From the NCBI GenBank assembly GCA_905250025.1, contig CAJNOJ010000089.1:142665-206664 (forward strand): a stretch of 64,000 nt of DNA, read 5' to 3'. Below, one piece after another: positions 22,602 to 33,956 of the stretch (its first letter is position 1; each line of letters starts with the position of its first letter). Under the pieces are notes generated by a model. That model did no database searches, was not told where the DNA came from, and saw only the letters and a program-made list of their open reading frames with translations. The DNA comes from Adineta ricciae. Lineage: Eukaryota > Rotifera > Eurotatoria > Adinetida > Adinetidae. The position numbers and the translations under genes were made by a program.

Positions 22602-25600
22602 CAGAGATGGGCAGCTCCGGGAGCGGAGCTGGAGCGGAGCGGCTCGGAGGAGGACCGGAGCTGGAGTAGCGCTGGAGCGAGATTTTTTGAAAACAGATGG
22701 AGCTGGAGCGGAGCGGGTTGTACTGGAAATAGAGCTGGAGCGGAGTCGGAGCGAGCTTTTACCTATAGTTAAGTTTTTGCTCCTTTTTTCTCATGAATAC
22801 TTTTTGACGGTATACAGAAAATCAATGAAAAAAGAGTTTGGCACTGTCTACTCATTATATTCAATATTCTGTTCTTGCTTATACATCATCTACAGTGTCT
22901 CTAACAACGACTAATCGTTCGTTCACTCATGATTTCATTATGCGACTAATTTGTTGTGCCGACGTCTAGTTAATGTAAGGGAGTGATGCTGGAGTCATGA
23001 CCGATAGCTTAAATGAAAATAAAACTAAATTAACTTGATTTTATTTCATAAAAATACTCAGCCATATCAATTACATAAAATATCAACGACTGTCGATGAA
23101 AGTATGCAATATTCACAGATGAGATGTTAGAGATGTCTCTGCTCTGCGTATACAATTTTCATCGGTATACATAACGAATATAGTAAAAAGAATATTGTTA
23201 TAGATGGAAGCACGTATGTTTATTCAATTGGTGCATCAACTTAAGTAATCTTATTTGGATGATTTAACTCTTACATTTCTTCTGATATCATTGGTTGATT
23301 CGGTTCTAATTCTTTCTTTGTGTTCGAACTCCAAGAAAGAACTGATACAGTGTAAAATTCAACGCATGAACGTGTATAGTCAAAGAATACCCCTCAGTTA
23401 ACAGTGAATTGAACAAACGTTTATCATGACTACATCACTACATGATCTTAGCACGGATGGATCGTCTTCTGATATTACCGTGATCGGCAATGATCCGGCA
23501 GCGTTCGACAATGACAAAAGTCTTAACACTGTTCTTGAACAATTCTTCAAGGATTTAAAAACGCTTGACGATGGATCGAAATCTGCTAGATGTATATTAT
23601 GCAGCACAATTGTGAAACAATCTACGACATCAACATATAATTATGGGCGTCATGTTCATCGTAAACATAAGAAGGAAATGGAATTATGGAAGGCTGAGGT
23701 AGTATCACGAAAAGTTGATGATCAAAAGAAACAACCGACGATTAATCAATCATTTGGCCAGCAATGTGAGCTGTTTTTCATTAAGTTTGTACAATGTACA
23801 TAAATGTATGTTCATTTTTAGCAAACGAGAAATACAGTGCTCGTAGTAATCGTCAAGTTGAACTTACTGAAGTGATTGTACAGGACTTAATTATCGATTT
23901 GGGTTTGCCATTATCTGTGGTCGATCATCCAGCTTTTTTACGTGCCATGAACATCGTCGATCCGCGGTTCACTGTTTTGTCTCGACGCACACTTTGTCGT
24001 GATACATTACCATCTACTCTCAACCGTGTTATGACGAAAGTAAAACAAAACTGTAGGGATGCACAATTTGTTGGATTGACTCTTGACGTTTGGACTGACA
24101 GAAGAATGCGTGCGTTCATTGCGATTACAATGCATAAAGTTAACGATTGTGATGGATCTATTGAAAACTGTCTTTTGGTCTTTCAATCTCTTTCTGGCAA
24201 GTTGATATGCGCTGCGATAATATTTGTGAGAATATCTGTTTTAGGGCCACATACTGGTGATAACTTACGGCAACAACTTGAAGATACTATTGCAGCTTTT
24301 AATATCGAAGACAAACTAGTCCGAATTGTTACAGACAATGCATCAAACAACCTAAAAGCGTTCGATGAACTTGTGATACCTGGTTTCGAAGTTTATTTCG
24401 AGCCTGAAGATGACGAAGATGAACACGAAGACGATGCTGATTCAGTTGAGAATACCGAAAACCATGCACAAATTGATGGTACCAATCAAGAAGAGCGACT
24501 TCGAATTCCCTGCTTCTCACACACATTACAACTTGTAGTTGGTGATGGATTGAAGGACTGTGAGCCCGCAAAAGCATCTCTAGCTAAAGTTGCAGCAATC
24601 GCAAAATTTAGGTAAGATAATAAAGAAAATTTCTCGCATTACAAACGATTACTCAGAGAAATTATCACTACGAAATGATAACTTTTTTTGTTTTAGTCAC
24701 AAATCAACATCATTTGCCGAAGTTTTACAAAGGGAAAATATTAGTATTCCAATAGCGGTGAAGACAAGGTGGAATTCTCAACATCATACTATTTGCAAAG
24801 TCCTCGAAATATCTCACATATTGCTGAACGATTTATTGCGCAGTGTTGATCGTACTGATCTTATTCTAACAGCTCGCGATATTATTATTCTTCAAGAATT
24901 CGCTAGTATTTTCGCTTTATTCGCTGAAGCCACAACACGCTCACAAGCTGATAAGACTGCTTCCATCTCATTAGTGGCACCAAGTATTCTTTCCATTTAT
25001 TTCGATCTCGAACGAGAACGTACCAATTGCAAATATCTCGGGTCACTCTGCCGTACATTAGTCAACTCTTTACGGGAACGATTCGGCGGCCTTCTCGAAC
25101 GATGCGAAGTTTTCGCTGATAATAACATTAAGATCAAGAGACGTTCTACATACGATCTTTACAAAGATGATCTTTTCTTGATTGCTCCCTTTCTTGATGG
25201 TCGTTTCAAGTTCAACTGGATTCTCGCTTCTGATCTGCTTGATTCAACAAAAGAACAATTAACAAACACGATAAAGACACTCGTATTGAAAGCGGCGCTA
25301 CAATTACATGGTTCACTAAATAATACGTTAGAAGCGAATGTGGAATCGTCTACTACTGATCATTGTGACGCGGAGGATGAATCACTGAGCAAATTGCCAA
25401 ACTTCAAAAGGAAACGACTGTTTTCCGGTTATGAAGGACAAAAAACACCAGCAAAGAAAAAGCGTTCATGCGTTTCAGAAGCGATTGAAGGTGAAATTTC
25501 AATGTTTGAGAAAGAAGATAGCGGTGAGTCCAGTTTGATATTCAAAAAGAAAACTACTTATCCATACTTACAAAAACTCGCAACTAAAGTATTTTGTATT

Positions 25601-26030
25601 CCTGCCACTTCTGCGCCAGTTGAACGCGTATTCTCTTCCAGCGGAATATTAATGCGGCCTCATCGTAGTCGATTATCAAAGAATATGCTTTCAATGCTCA
25701 CTTTATTAAAATGTAATCGCCACTTGTTGTGATTGATTAGTCTATTTATTATTGTTGTAAATGTGTTTGATGTCATCCTCTCGGTAAAATAAATGTATTG
25801 CTAATTTATATACATGTTTTTATGTACATTAAGAGAGAAATTCACCGAATACGGTTAACTGTAGAGTAAAACCAAGGACATTTACTGAAGGAGCTGGAGC
25901 CGAAACGGAGCTGGAGCGGAGCCGGGTGTCACTTTTTTGAAAATTGAGCGGAGTCGGAGCGGAGCGGTTTGTCATTGACTGGAGCTGGAGCTGAGCTGGA
26001 GCTGACAAGGCTCGGAGCTGCCCATCTCTG
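22602..26030 (+). mobile_element. complete hAT transposon hAT-1
   Basis: The terminal inverted repeats match over 18 bp (CAGAGATGGGCAGCTCCG at both ends). The 8-bp target TCTGCAAT is duplicated exactly at 22594-22601 and 26031-26038. It is 3,429 bp long. Both subterminal regions carry many GGAGCTGGAGCGGAGC-like direct repeats, as expected of transposase-binding sites. The transposase gene is intact. The insertion split a retroelement protease exactly inside its DTGSA codons. Confidence 0.95.
23426..25732 (+). CDS. hAT-1 transposase
   Basis: Exons 23426-23765, 23822-24196, 24245-24611 and 24697-25732 join in frame to about 705 residues. Introns 1 and 3 are GT-AG. The 48-bp interval 24197-24244 starts GC and ends AG. 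Removing it restores the family motif LSGPHTGDN; if retained it adds 16 residues without a stop. Domains: BED zinc finger (CILC...HVHRKHKK, residues about 52-75), RNase-H-like core with catalytic-type Asp in LTLDVWTDRR and TDNASNN, and the C-terminal hAT dimerisation region (FCIPATSAPVERVFSSSG). Asp-rich and Lys-rich linkers lie between. No stops or frameshifts were seen, so it may be functional. It cuts and pastes the element in the nucleus. Confidence 0.9.
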
Positions 26031-26038
26031 TCTGCAAT

Positions 26039-26205
26039 CACCATTATTGATCAGAAACTATTGAAAACCATTTACCACAAGAAATTCGTTCACAAACAAA
26101 AATCACACAAATCAGCAAACTGTACCGCGATTGACATCATTGGAGAAATCGAACTTGAAGTAAAAGTACAAGGGTACAAGACGACAATCGTAGCNCGAAC
26201 CAGCA
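26039..26205 (+). pseudogene. retroelement protease remnant, right part
   Basis: After the second target duplication the frame continues from the DTGSAI end with TIIDQKLL, then HKKFVHKQKSHKSANC and GEIELEVKVQGYKTTIV, as expected of a retropepsin after its catalytic loop. It breaks off at an ambiguous base (N at 26194) beside a second hAT-1 end. Confidence 0.65.
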
Positions 26206-26373
26206 GTGGAGCTGGAGCGGAGCTGGAGCGAAAGTTTCCGAAAAGGAGCGGAGCTGGAGCGGAGCCGGGTGTCACTTTTTTGAAAATTGAGCGGAGTCGG
26301 AGCGGAGCGGTTTGTCATTGACTGGAGCTGGAGCTGAGCTGGAGCTGACAAGGCTCGGAGCTGCCCATCTCTG
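26206..26373 (+). mobile_element. solo 3' end of hAT-1
   Basis: From about 26240 to 26373 it repeats the right end of hAT-1 (about 25900-26030) essentially without change, ending in CTGCCCATCTCTG. The left edge (CAGCAGTGGAGCTGG) could be a damaged terminus, but no matching 8-bp duplication is present. It is either a deleted copy or an assembly duplication next to the N at 26194. Confidence 0.7.
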
Positions 26374-26450
26374 GTTAGGAAGGACATAATTAATTTCAAT
26401 TTTTTTTTAAATATTTATTCTCTTCCTTGTTTCTTGTTGTTATACTTTAA

Positions 26451-28586
26451 CCCATTCGACCCGATGTGACCCACCGGTGGGTCTCACTTTTTATTCTCAA
26501 AATATCAAACAGGAAAGGACTTTCTCTCCTTGTTCTTAGGTCGTGCTTTACGCAACATGAGCTTTCTGCTTTGTCGTAGCTATTTCTGCGTCATTTATTT
26601 TATAGAGAAATGTTTCTCGCTAAAACAATCTCAAGACGAAAAAACTTATCACAATCAGAGCAAAAAGTTTTTATTTTTTTCGCTCCTGTAAGGTTTGATT
26701 CTTTTGATTGTTGTTGTCTGATTTTCTCGTAGCATTCAGCACAATGTCGTCAAATATCGCGAGCAGAACCTTCTTTTTCTTGAATTTATGGTCAGCAAGC
26801 TTACGTTTTGCTTGGGCAGCTAGTTTCTGCTTCATACCTAGCTTCAGATTCTCGAACGACACACCAAGTGGTAAAGATCGAACAAGACTTTCACGAAACT
26901 GCATAATGCTCATTTTGCTTGTCACATAGTTTTCCTTATATATTAGATAACTACTTATTAGTGCCGTTCCAAAAAGCAATTCGAATGCCACTTTATTAAT
27001 CGCTTGAGGCACGTGTTATATGATGATAATTGATCAGATAAATCAGTACCTATCCTTCCTTGATTGTAATCCAGTACAACTTGTGACTTCATGATACGTT
27101 TATTTTTACTATTGATATTTCAAGTCTCCACCAAAGTTGTTGAATGCGATTGTTATATATTATAGATATCATTAAGACGTCTTTTCTTGTCTGTCCACCT
27201 GATCAGCTTTACGCCGTCTTTATTTTGCAAACTGTAAACTTCTCCACGCCTGAGATTTCTTTGTACAACTTTGCTGTCTGATCCCGCACGATTACTTCTG
27301 AATGTTCCAATAAGGTATGTATCATCTTCTAACAAACGTTTAGCAAGAGGAGTACTAGTGAAGAGGTTGTCAGCTACTACAGTTCGATAGCATCTTTCAA
27401 GATTATCCAATAGATGCATCACGACTGTTTGGGCATATCCAAGACCTGGCACAGAACCTTGTTGACCAGCATAAATCAAAAAATTCCAGATATATCCATT
27501 GATAGCCGCTAGCTGGTATATTTTTACTCCCTACTCATGGACTTTCCCAGGAATATGTTGTTTAAAGAAATGTCTACCTTGTCACGGTATCATAGCTTCG
27601 TCGATAGCCAGAATCAAACCATGTATATATACTGACGAAAGTCTTGCTCTCAATAAATTCAACAGTGGTATCAACTTAGGAAGTCCATCTTGATTCGCAT
27701 TTTCATTAACATTGTTTGAAAAACGCCAAAAGTTGAGGAGTCATTCGAAACTCTTCCTCGGCATAGCATTTAAAATTATGTCTGAATCGTACAACTGAGT
27801 ACCGCTCCAGTAGTACTTCAGTTTTGACAGTTGTACTAACCCCATTTCGATAATGATGCCAAAGAACTTCAGCATCTCTTCATTAGTGGTTCGTTTCCAT
27901 TGATGAAGTATTGACCGTTTACTAATCTCATGGTTTTTGCAAGTATTGCTGAGCGTATCGATTAGTTTCATGAACTGCGAGGTCAATAATTTCGTCTGTT
28001 ATGAAATGTCGACAGTAGTCGATAGGATTGGTTGTGTTATTGCCTGAAATAGAAGTTACTTTTGCGATAAGCCCATAATCCTTCATGAATTCTGCGTTGG
28101 ATCCGGGTTCTATTTCATTCTAGGTATGTGAATTCATGTCATCGCTAATACCTTCTTCATTAGAAATGTCATATCCAAGACACATTGCATCAAAACCGTC
28201 ACACAGAGAATCCACTTCATCGAGTGAGCTGCCGCTATCCTCTGTGTCCATTTCTCCAAACGACATGTGAATTATTTCAAAACTCGGGTCGTATTTATAT
28301 ACAAAACCATACACCGACAAGAGTAAGAGAGAAAGCACTGGAAACTTCCTCCTTTTTTCCAGTACATACTTTGCGTAATATGGGAAAGCACGAAAAAGTA
28401 GTCCGAGCGATTATTCAGCTCGACAGAAGAAAATGACTCATTGTACAGTCATATAAAGAAGAAAACGATATATAACCGATAGAAAATAACGAAAAGATCA
28501 TTAAATATATTTATTAAAAGTTAAATGTCCAAGAAATTGAACATTTTGAAAAATTTTTTTGAGAAAACCGAATCGGGTTGAATGGG
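26451..28586 (-). mobile_element. piggyBac-like element PB-1, decayed
   Basis: Flanked by TTAA at 26447-26450 and 28587-28590. The terminal inverted repeats are CCCATTCGACCCGAT and CCCATTCAACCCGAT. At 2,136 bp it is close to the usual piggyBac size, but its transposase is broken. Confidence 0.9.
26671..28338 (-). pseudogene. PB-1 transposase, broken
   Basis: Recognisable pieces appear in order on the minus strand. There is an acidic N-terminus (28338-28120). Then KRTTNEEMLKFFGIIIEMGL (near 27880), the catalytic LAIDEAMIP (near 27600) followed at once by a stop, VVADNLFTSTPLAKRL (second Asp, near 27360), and a C-terminal piece with NKVAFELLFG and Lys-rich sequence. The pieces sit in different frames with stops between, and the third catalytic region is not clear. 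Confidence 0.8.
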
Positions 28587-28590
28587 TTAA

Positions 28591-29261
28591 ATTTAAAATA
28601 AATTTATTGTTCAAATCAGTTTAATTATAAACCGAAATAAAAGAAGAATTCGTATTCGAGATAAAATATATTAAATCCAAGTATATAAAATTAAAATGTA
28701 AATAATTTAATTAAATCAATTAAATTAAGCAATTAAATTAAAATTTTTATTTAAATAAAATTTAAAGATACAATATGTGACGTTTCGACAAGCGAAATTG
28801 CCTTCATCGGACTTTACACATTTTATATTTCTTCTTTTCCCCTTTCTTTTTCCTTCAGCTATTTTAACATATGATGGCGGGACGGAAGAAGAAGACAATT
28901 AGTCCAGCTCTCCTACCAAGTAGCATCCCACCGACCGTTTTTAAGAAAAGAGGAAAAAAGAGAAGCATAGATTGGAACAATCAAATGCTAAGAAATAATT
29001 GTATAAGAAAGCGTTCGAAATCGATAAATTAGAGTTTTGTTGAATTTTATCTAGTATCGACTGAAGAATCTTGCAAAGCAAAATAATTTTGGATTGTTTG
29101 ATGGTTATGTTCAATAAGTTCTTCTTTCACAGATCTTAAAACGAGAAAACTGCGAAACACGAAAGCAAAGAAAACGTCGCTGCAAAGCTTTCTCTCGCCT
29201 AATGTTCTTAATTCAATAGACACACAGGATCAAAATCGCTTACAATATCAAAACCTATGTA
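28591..29261. other. AT-rich gene-free region
   Basis: 28620-28780 is a near-simple AATTAAAT sequence. Near 28785-28830 a segment TGACGTTTCGACAAGCGAAA resembles a dispersed-repeat motif, but I cannot assign it. No gene. Confidence 0.4.
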
Positions 29262-29344
29262 CTTAGGGCAATCCAAAAGTAGTGAAGGAGGTATCTTATT
29301 TTCTTAAGCAGAGCTCCAAAAAAGTTTCTTTTTTACTAATAACG

Positions 29345-29850
29345 GGTGTGTCAAAATGAATGGCGCTCTCAGTATTTTTCATATAACTCCTTCATTTTTC
29401 AATGTTCAAGAAAACTTTTTTTATCAAAAGGTTTCTCTTCAAATTCCCTACAAAATGGTAATAAAACATATCTGTCTACGAAGTAAAGAAAGTCAACTAA
29501 ATAAAGATTATTTATACATATGAAATTATAAAATTTCAAAGCTAACGCCTACTTTTTTTAATGAGTTGTTGCAGTTTATATCGTTTATGTTAAAATCAAA
29601 GTGTATTAGAAGATGCAGCGTCAAAAGCTCTACAGGTTACATTAAAAGTCTTAATTTCTATATGTGATTTTGTCTTTCAAAATGGGCAATATTTCGTTGC
29701 GTGAATTTTTGACACTTTGCAAATATTTTGATCAACTTTGAATTTTTGTCTAATTTCTCTTATTTATCATCTAAGTAGTTGATTAAAAGAATACCAAATG
29801 TATCGCAAGATGCAGCATCAAAAGCGCTACAATCAGAAATAAACAGTTTG
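29345..29850. repeat. repeat family R1, diverged copy
   Basis: GTGTCAAAATGAATGG followed by CTCTCAGTATTTTTC and repeated AAGATGCAGC(G/A)TCAAAAGC units matches the 17094-18043 element. A possible opposite end lies near 30575 (TTGACACAC), which would make the copy about 1.2 kb. Confidence 0.65.
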
Positions 29851-29971
29851 TGTAACGTTCGCTCTTAAAATAAGCAGAACCCAATGCAAACAAAAAACAT
29901 TTGGATTCGTATATTTAGAAATNACAACTAATTAATTACACGAGTGAGTACTTGTGCGACAAATTATGATG

Positions 29972-30063
29972 GCGACGAATTGTCCGTCGACGAATTGTCC
30001 GTCGACGAATTGTCCAGGCGACGAATTGTCCGCGACGAATTGTCTGTCGACGAATTGTCCGTC
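29972..30063 (+). repeat. minisatellite, unit about 15 bp
   Basis: Six tandem units of GACGAATTGTCCGTC with small indels (variants GACGAATTGTCCAGGC and GACGAATTGTCCGC). Confidence 0.9.
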
Positions 30064-30849
30064 CACCATTCTCAAGATTGTCTCTCATAACATAGTTTTA
30101 TTCAGATTCAAATTTCTATATGAATCGAGTCTGAATCAAGAAGAATTCATAGGTATAACACGTTCTCTTCTACAATATAAAAGCGTCATAGAAGATGATG
30201 ATTTGTCACACTAGTACATCCTCATCATTGGATTCTTTAACATGATGAATTATTTCCGATAGTATACTCACTGTATATTTGTTTGTTATACATATTGTGT
30301 TTCATAAGCAACTTGAAATTGAAGAAGAATGAGTTATTATTCTAACCTATTTCATCTTTATATATTACTTACAAGAGTTGCAAAAGATAAATAATGTAAT
30401 CTCTAATGCAAACAGGCACATGTCAGCAAACACATATTAGCGTCATATTGTTCTACTTTATATTTCAACTTGTTTATCTTCTTTTACTTTTTCATCATCT
30501 GACTAATTTATCAACGTTAGTTAAAGTAAGTTATTGCATAGCTTGAAAGATTAGATATTGGCCATTTCGTTTTTTTGACACACTTTTTATTTTGTTGTTA
30601 GAAAAAGTAAATATGTTCTACTTTCTTGTTCAGTACAAACATCCTTTTATTCTCAAATATGTATAGATTTTTTTTTAGCCAGACTCTGATTTTGCAGATT
30701 TCTTTGCCCTAATAAGAAAACACGTCATTTCTTCCATTTCGTTTTCTTATGATATTTATGATATAAATTACAAAAAGAAAAGAAAATGTTTAAACTAATC
30801 ATACAGGTAGACTATTGGTACTGATATATAAAATAGCAATTATTGTTAA

Positions 30850-33169
30850 CCCCTTGGGGACGGGCGACGTATATATACGTCCAGCTTCAAATAAACTCGT
30901 AAATAATTAAAATATACCTGTTTGTATGTTTTTTATGAGTTGTCACCACATAAATCGTTAATCTGCTATATCACTATTCATACAATGACCTTATTCACCT
31001 TATTCCTTTTGCACTTATACCCATAACTTCTGTTCTTTCCTTACGTCATCTTCCACTGATATCGTATACGGCTTATTTCTTATTTCTCTACGCATACATT
31101 CTCTCTTTCATTATGGATTTTCTTTATTTTCTAGTACATTGTCTTCATGTCGATTTCATTTATATACATATTGTTACAGTCATATCTTCATACGTCTTTA
31201 CGCATTCTTTCACATCACATCTTGTTTTTCATTATACACATTCTTTACTTCTTTTTCTTTTATTCTTCATTCGAATAAGATACAACGTGAGAATGGCATT
31301 CTCTCATATATATAAATGTATTTTTATCTGGTAGTAGTGAACTACGAATTTTAAATAAAGAACGTAATAAAACACTTTACACGCTTTCTGCATCTTTTCT
31401 AATTCAAAATGGCAACATCCAAAAAGCGCAGCTACAATGAAATTGATGAGATTTCCAGTGATGAATCAGAAACTGAATCAGAAATTGAAACTGATGGTGA
31501 AACTGGAAGTGAAGACGACTCTGGTAACTCGGATGTTGAGGATGATGAAAATACTCCTTCAGTTCACACATACAATCACACATCAAAATCGTGGCAAAAA
31601 GGCAATTTTGGACCAACTTTGTTTTCATTTCAAGACAATAATTGTGGTGTAACTGCTAATCCAGATAAGAATACACTGTTAGACTTTTTCAAAATAGTTT
31701 TTGATCAAGAGCTGATACAGGTGATTGCTGATAAGACAAATCAATTTCAAGTAGATTCTGCTGATAAGCATTCATCTCCACATCAAGCTAAATGGTATTC
31801 AACTAATCTTGAAGAGATATATCTTTTTTTGGCGACCTTCATGTTGATGGCTCATATTAAAAAATTCCGAATCAAAGATTATTGGTCCGTTGATCCTTTG
31901 ATTGCAACGCCAATATTTAGTGATATTATGCCGAGAGATAGATTTTTGCTCCTTTTGAAATATCTGCACTTCACTGATCTAACTCAACCCAAAGGTGACA
32001 GATTATACAAAATCAAATTTGTGGTTCAACATTTGAAAGAGAAATTCAAACAAATTATGATTCCGTATAGAAACCTCTGTATCGATGAAAGTTTAGTACT
32101 TTGGAAAGGACGTTTATCTTTTAAACAATATATTCCATCAAAACGACGTCGCTTTGGAATAAAGTTATTTGTTCTATGCGACTGTCGTACTGGATTTATT
32201 TTGGACTTTGTGATTTACACAGGATCTCAAACAGAGATTCAACGTGATAACCATCTCGGAATTCCAGGTTCGATTATAATGACACTTATGCAACCGTACC
32301 TTCAGAGAGGTCATAATTTATTCGTTGATAATTGGTACACAAGTCCACGTCTTTTCGAGCTGTTGCATGCGAATTCTACTGGTGCATGTGGTACAGTTCG
32401 ACGAAACCGAATCGGAATGCCAGCTTTTACGAATAAGTTGAAAAGAGGTGAATACGAATATCAACACACTGATATTCTACTTTGTGAACGATGGTTCGAC
32501 AAACGTGAAGTTACAATACTCTCAACAACACACAAACCACAGATGGCAAGTAGTGGAAAAGTTCACTACGCTACTGGTGAACAAATTCAGAAGCCTGAGT
32601 CTGTCAAGGACTATATTGAAAATATGAGCGCTGTTGATAGGTCTGATATGCAGATTAGTTATGTTGAATGTGTTAGAAAGACAGTGAAATGGTATAAAAA
32701 ACTCTTTTTCCATTTACTGGATATATCCATCCTAAACTCACACATTCTATACAAGCAAAAAACTGGTAGAACGATTCATTCTTGTGACTTTCGATTACAG
32801 CTGATTCGTCAAATTATCGAAACTTACGGAAAACCAAAAGCGCCGACAGGACGACCAACCACTGGAGACAATCCTGTTAGACTTATCGCTCGCCATTTTC
32901 CATCACTTATACCTTCAACATTGACCAAACAAAATCCTCAAAGAAAATGTGTCGTTTGTGCGAAAACAACAAGAAGAACTAAAAAGCGAACTGACAGTAG
33001 ATACGAATGTACTGAATGCGATGTGGGACTTTGCGTTTCTGGTTGTTTTCAAGATTATCATACTCTAAAGTACTTTTAGACGTTTTTTCTTATTGATATG
33101 AATAAATATATACTTCAGAGCTTCAAAACTTCCCTTTGCTTTCTTAAAAGTAACCCCGTCCCCAAGGGG
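30850..33169 (+). mobile_element. complete piggyBac element PB-2
   Basis: TTAA flanks both sides (30846-30849 and 33170-33173). The termini are CCCCTTGGGGACGGG at the left and its complement at the right, and each contains the palindrome CCCCTTGGGG. A further palindrome, GACGTATATATACGTC, sits just inside the left end. The 2,320-bp element contains one intact transposase gene, so it has everything needed for autonomy. Confidence 0.95.
31409..33079 (+). CDS. piggyBac-type transposase (PB-2)
   Basis: A single uninterrupted exon of 556 residues. The acidic, Ser-rich N-terminus (residues 1-50) is typical of the family. The catalytic domain has Asp226 in CIDESLVLWKG, Asp307 in FVDNWYTS and Asp410/Asp413 in SAVDRSDMQ; the spacing of about 81 and 103 residues agrees with the DDD triad of piggyBac. 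KTVKWYKKLFFHLLDISILN follows as in relatives. The C-terminus carries a Cys-rich cross-brace finger (CVVC...CTECDVGLCVSGC, about residues 516-548), which binds the terminal repeats. It catalyses seamless excision and insertion at TTAA. No defect is visible. Confidence 0.95.
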   Translation: MATSKKRSYNEIDEISSDESETESEIETDGETGSEDDSGNSDVEDDENTPSVHTYNHTSKSWQKGNFGPTLFSFQDNNCGVTANPDKNTLLDFFKIVFDQELIQVIADKTNQFQVDSADKHSSPHQAKWYSTNLEEIYLFLATFMLMAHIKKFRIKDYWSVDPLIATPIFSDIMPRDRFLLLLKYLHFTDLTQPKGDRLYKIKFVVQHLKEKFKQIMIPYRNLCIDESLVLWKGRLSFKQYIPSKRRRFGIKLFVLCDCRTGFILDFVIYTGSQTEIQRDNHLGIPGSIIMTLMQPYLQRGHNLFVDNWYTSPRLFELLHANSTGACGTVRRNRIGMPAFTNKLKRGEYEYQHTDILLCERWFDKREVTILSTTHKPQMASSGKVHYATGEQIQKPESVKDYIENMSAVDRSDMQISYVECVRKTVKWYKKLFFHLLDISILNSHILYKQKTGRTIHSCDFRLQLIRQIIETYGKPKAPTGRPTTGDNPVRLIARHFPSLIPSTLTKQNPQRKCVVCAKTTRRTKKRTDSRYECTECDVGLCVSGCFQDYHTLKYF

Positions 33170-33173
33170 TTAA

Positions 33174-33880
33174 ATTGTTATTATAATGGCAAATTTTCGG
33201 TAGAATCTGTTTTTGCGGGATACATGTTGGTAGCATGGGCATGTATGTTTGTAAGCATTTTTGGAATAACTTTTGATAGAAACGAGATAGAGAACTGTGA
33301 TTTTCGTCATTGGGAAGAAGAAATAAAGATGCATCGGCTTAAGCTTTACTGATTTTCCCCATCTGCTTTTTGTAAGGTTTTAGCTGACCTTTTAAAAAGG
33401 AAACTTATTCAATGAGTTTTTTACAGTGGGCTCTCAAGAATCATGTACACATCCAAACCGCCAGTTGAAGATCTACATACTGCAAAAAGCTCATCTGTTT
33501 AACTCGAATGACGTGTGGATAATATCTATTCTAGATGAACTTCTACTACAATATTCTATCAAATTTTTTGCTTTTCTTTTTTTCTAAAACAAGCGTTTTT
33601 CCAACGGTTGAAAACTTGAGTAAAACATCTGTTAGAAATCATGTTACAAAAAATCGATAGCATATGATTCGATGCGTCTTTATCTCCTCTTTTCAAAGGC
33701 GAAAAGCACGATCCTCTATGTCGTCCTCATCAAAAGTTATTTCAAAAATACACACAAACATTCATACTATCAGCGCGTATGCGAGAGAAACAGATTTTAC
33801 CAAAGTTTTATTATTATAATAACAGTTTAATAATGATCAAATAGCATCGAAAAATAGAGTGAAACACGCTCTATCCATGC
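33174..33880. other. interior of the interrupted TIR element
   Basis: Continues the outer TIR element right of PB-2. No frame with transposase motifs was found. Confidence 0.5.
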
Positions 33881-33956
33881 ATAAAAAGAAACTTTTTTAG
33901 AGGTCTGGTTCAGGAAATAAGGGGCCTTCCTAACTACTTTTGGATTGCCCTAAGTA

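Larger units (their letters stand above)
29262..33954. mobile_element. TIR element (mariner-like termini) interrupted by piggyBac PB-2
   Basis: The left end, CTTAGGGCAATCCAAAAGTA from 29262, is matched inverted at the right end finishing at 33954. Similarity continues about 70 bp inward (…AAAAAAGTTTCTTTTT). TA flanks both ends (29260-29261 and 33955-33956), as in Tc1/mariner-type insertions. Without PB-2 the element would be about 2.4 kb. I found no transposase of its own, so the superfamily is inferred only from the ends. Confidence 0.75.

Noticed and set aside
29972..30063. CRISPR-like array
   Set aside because: The units are contiguous with no unique spacers; it is a minisatellite in a eukaryotic context.
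30846..33173. Reading the piggyBac TTAA flanks and palindromic ends as a bacterial-type insertion sequence
   Set aside because: The TTAA duplication, DDD transposase and C-terminal Cys-rich finger identify a eukaryotic piggyBac.
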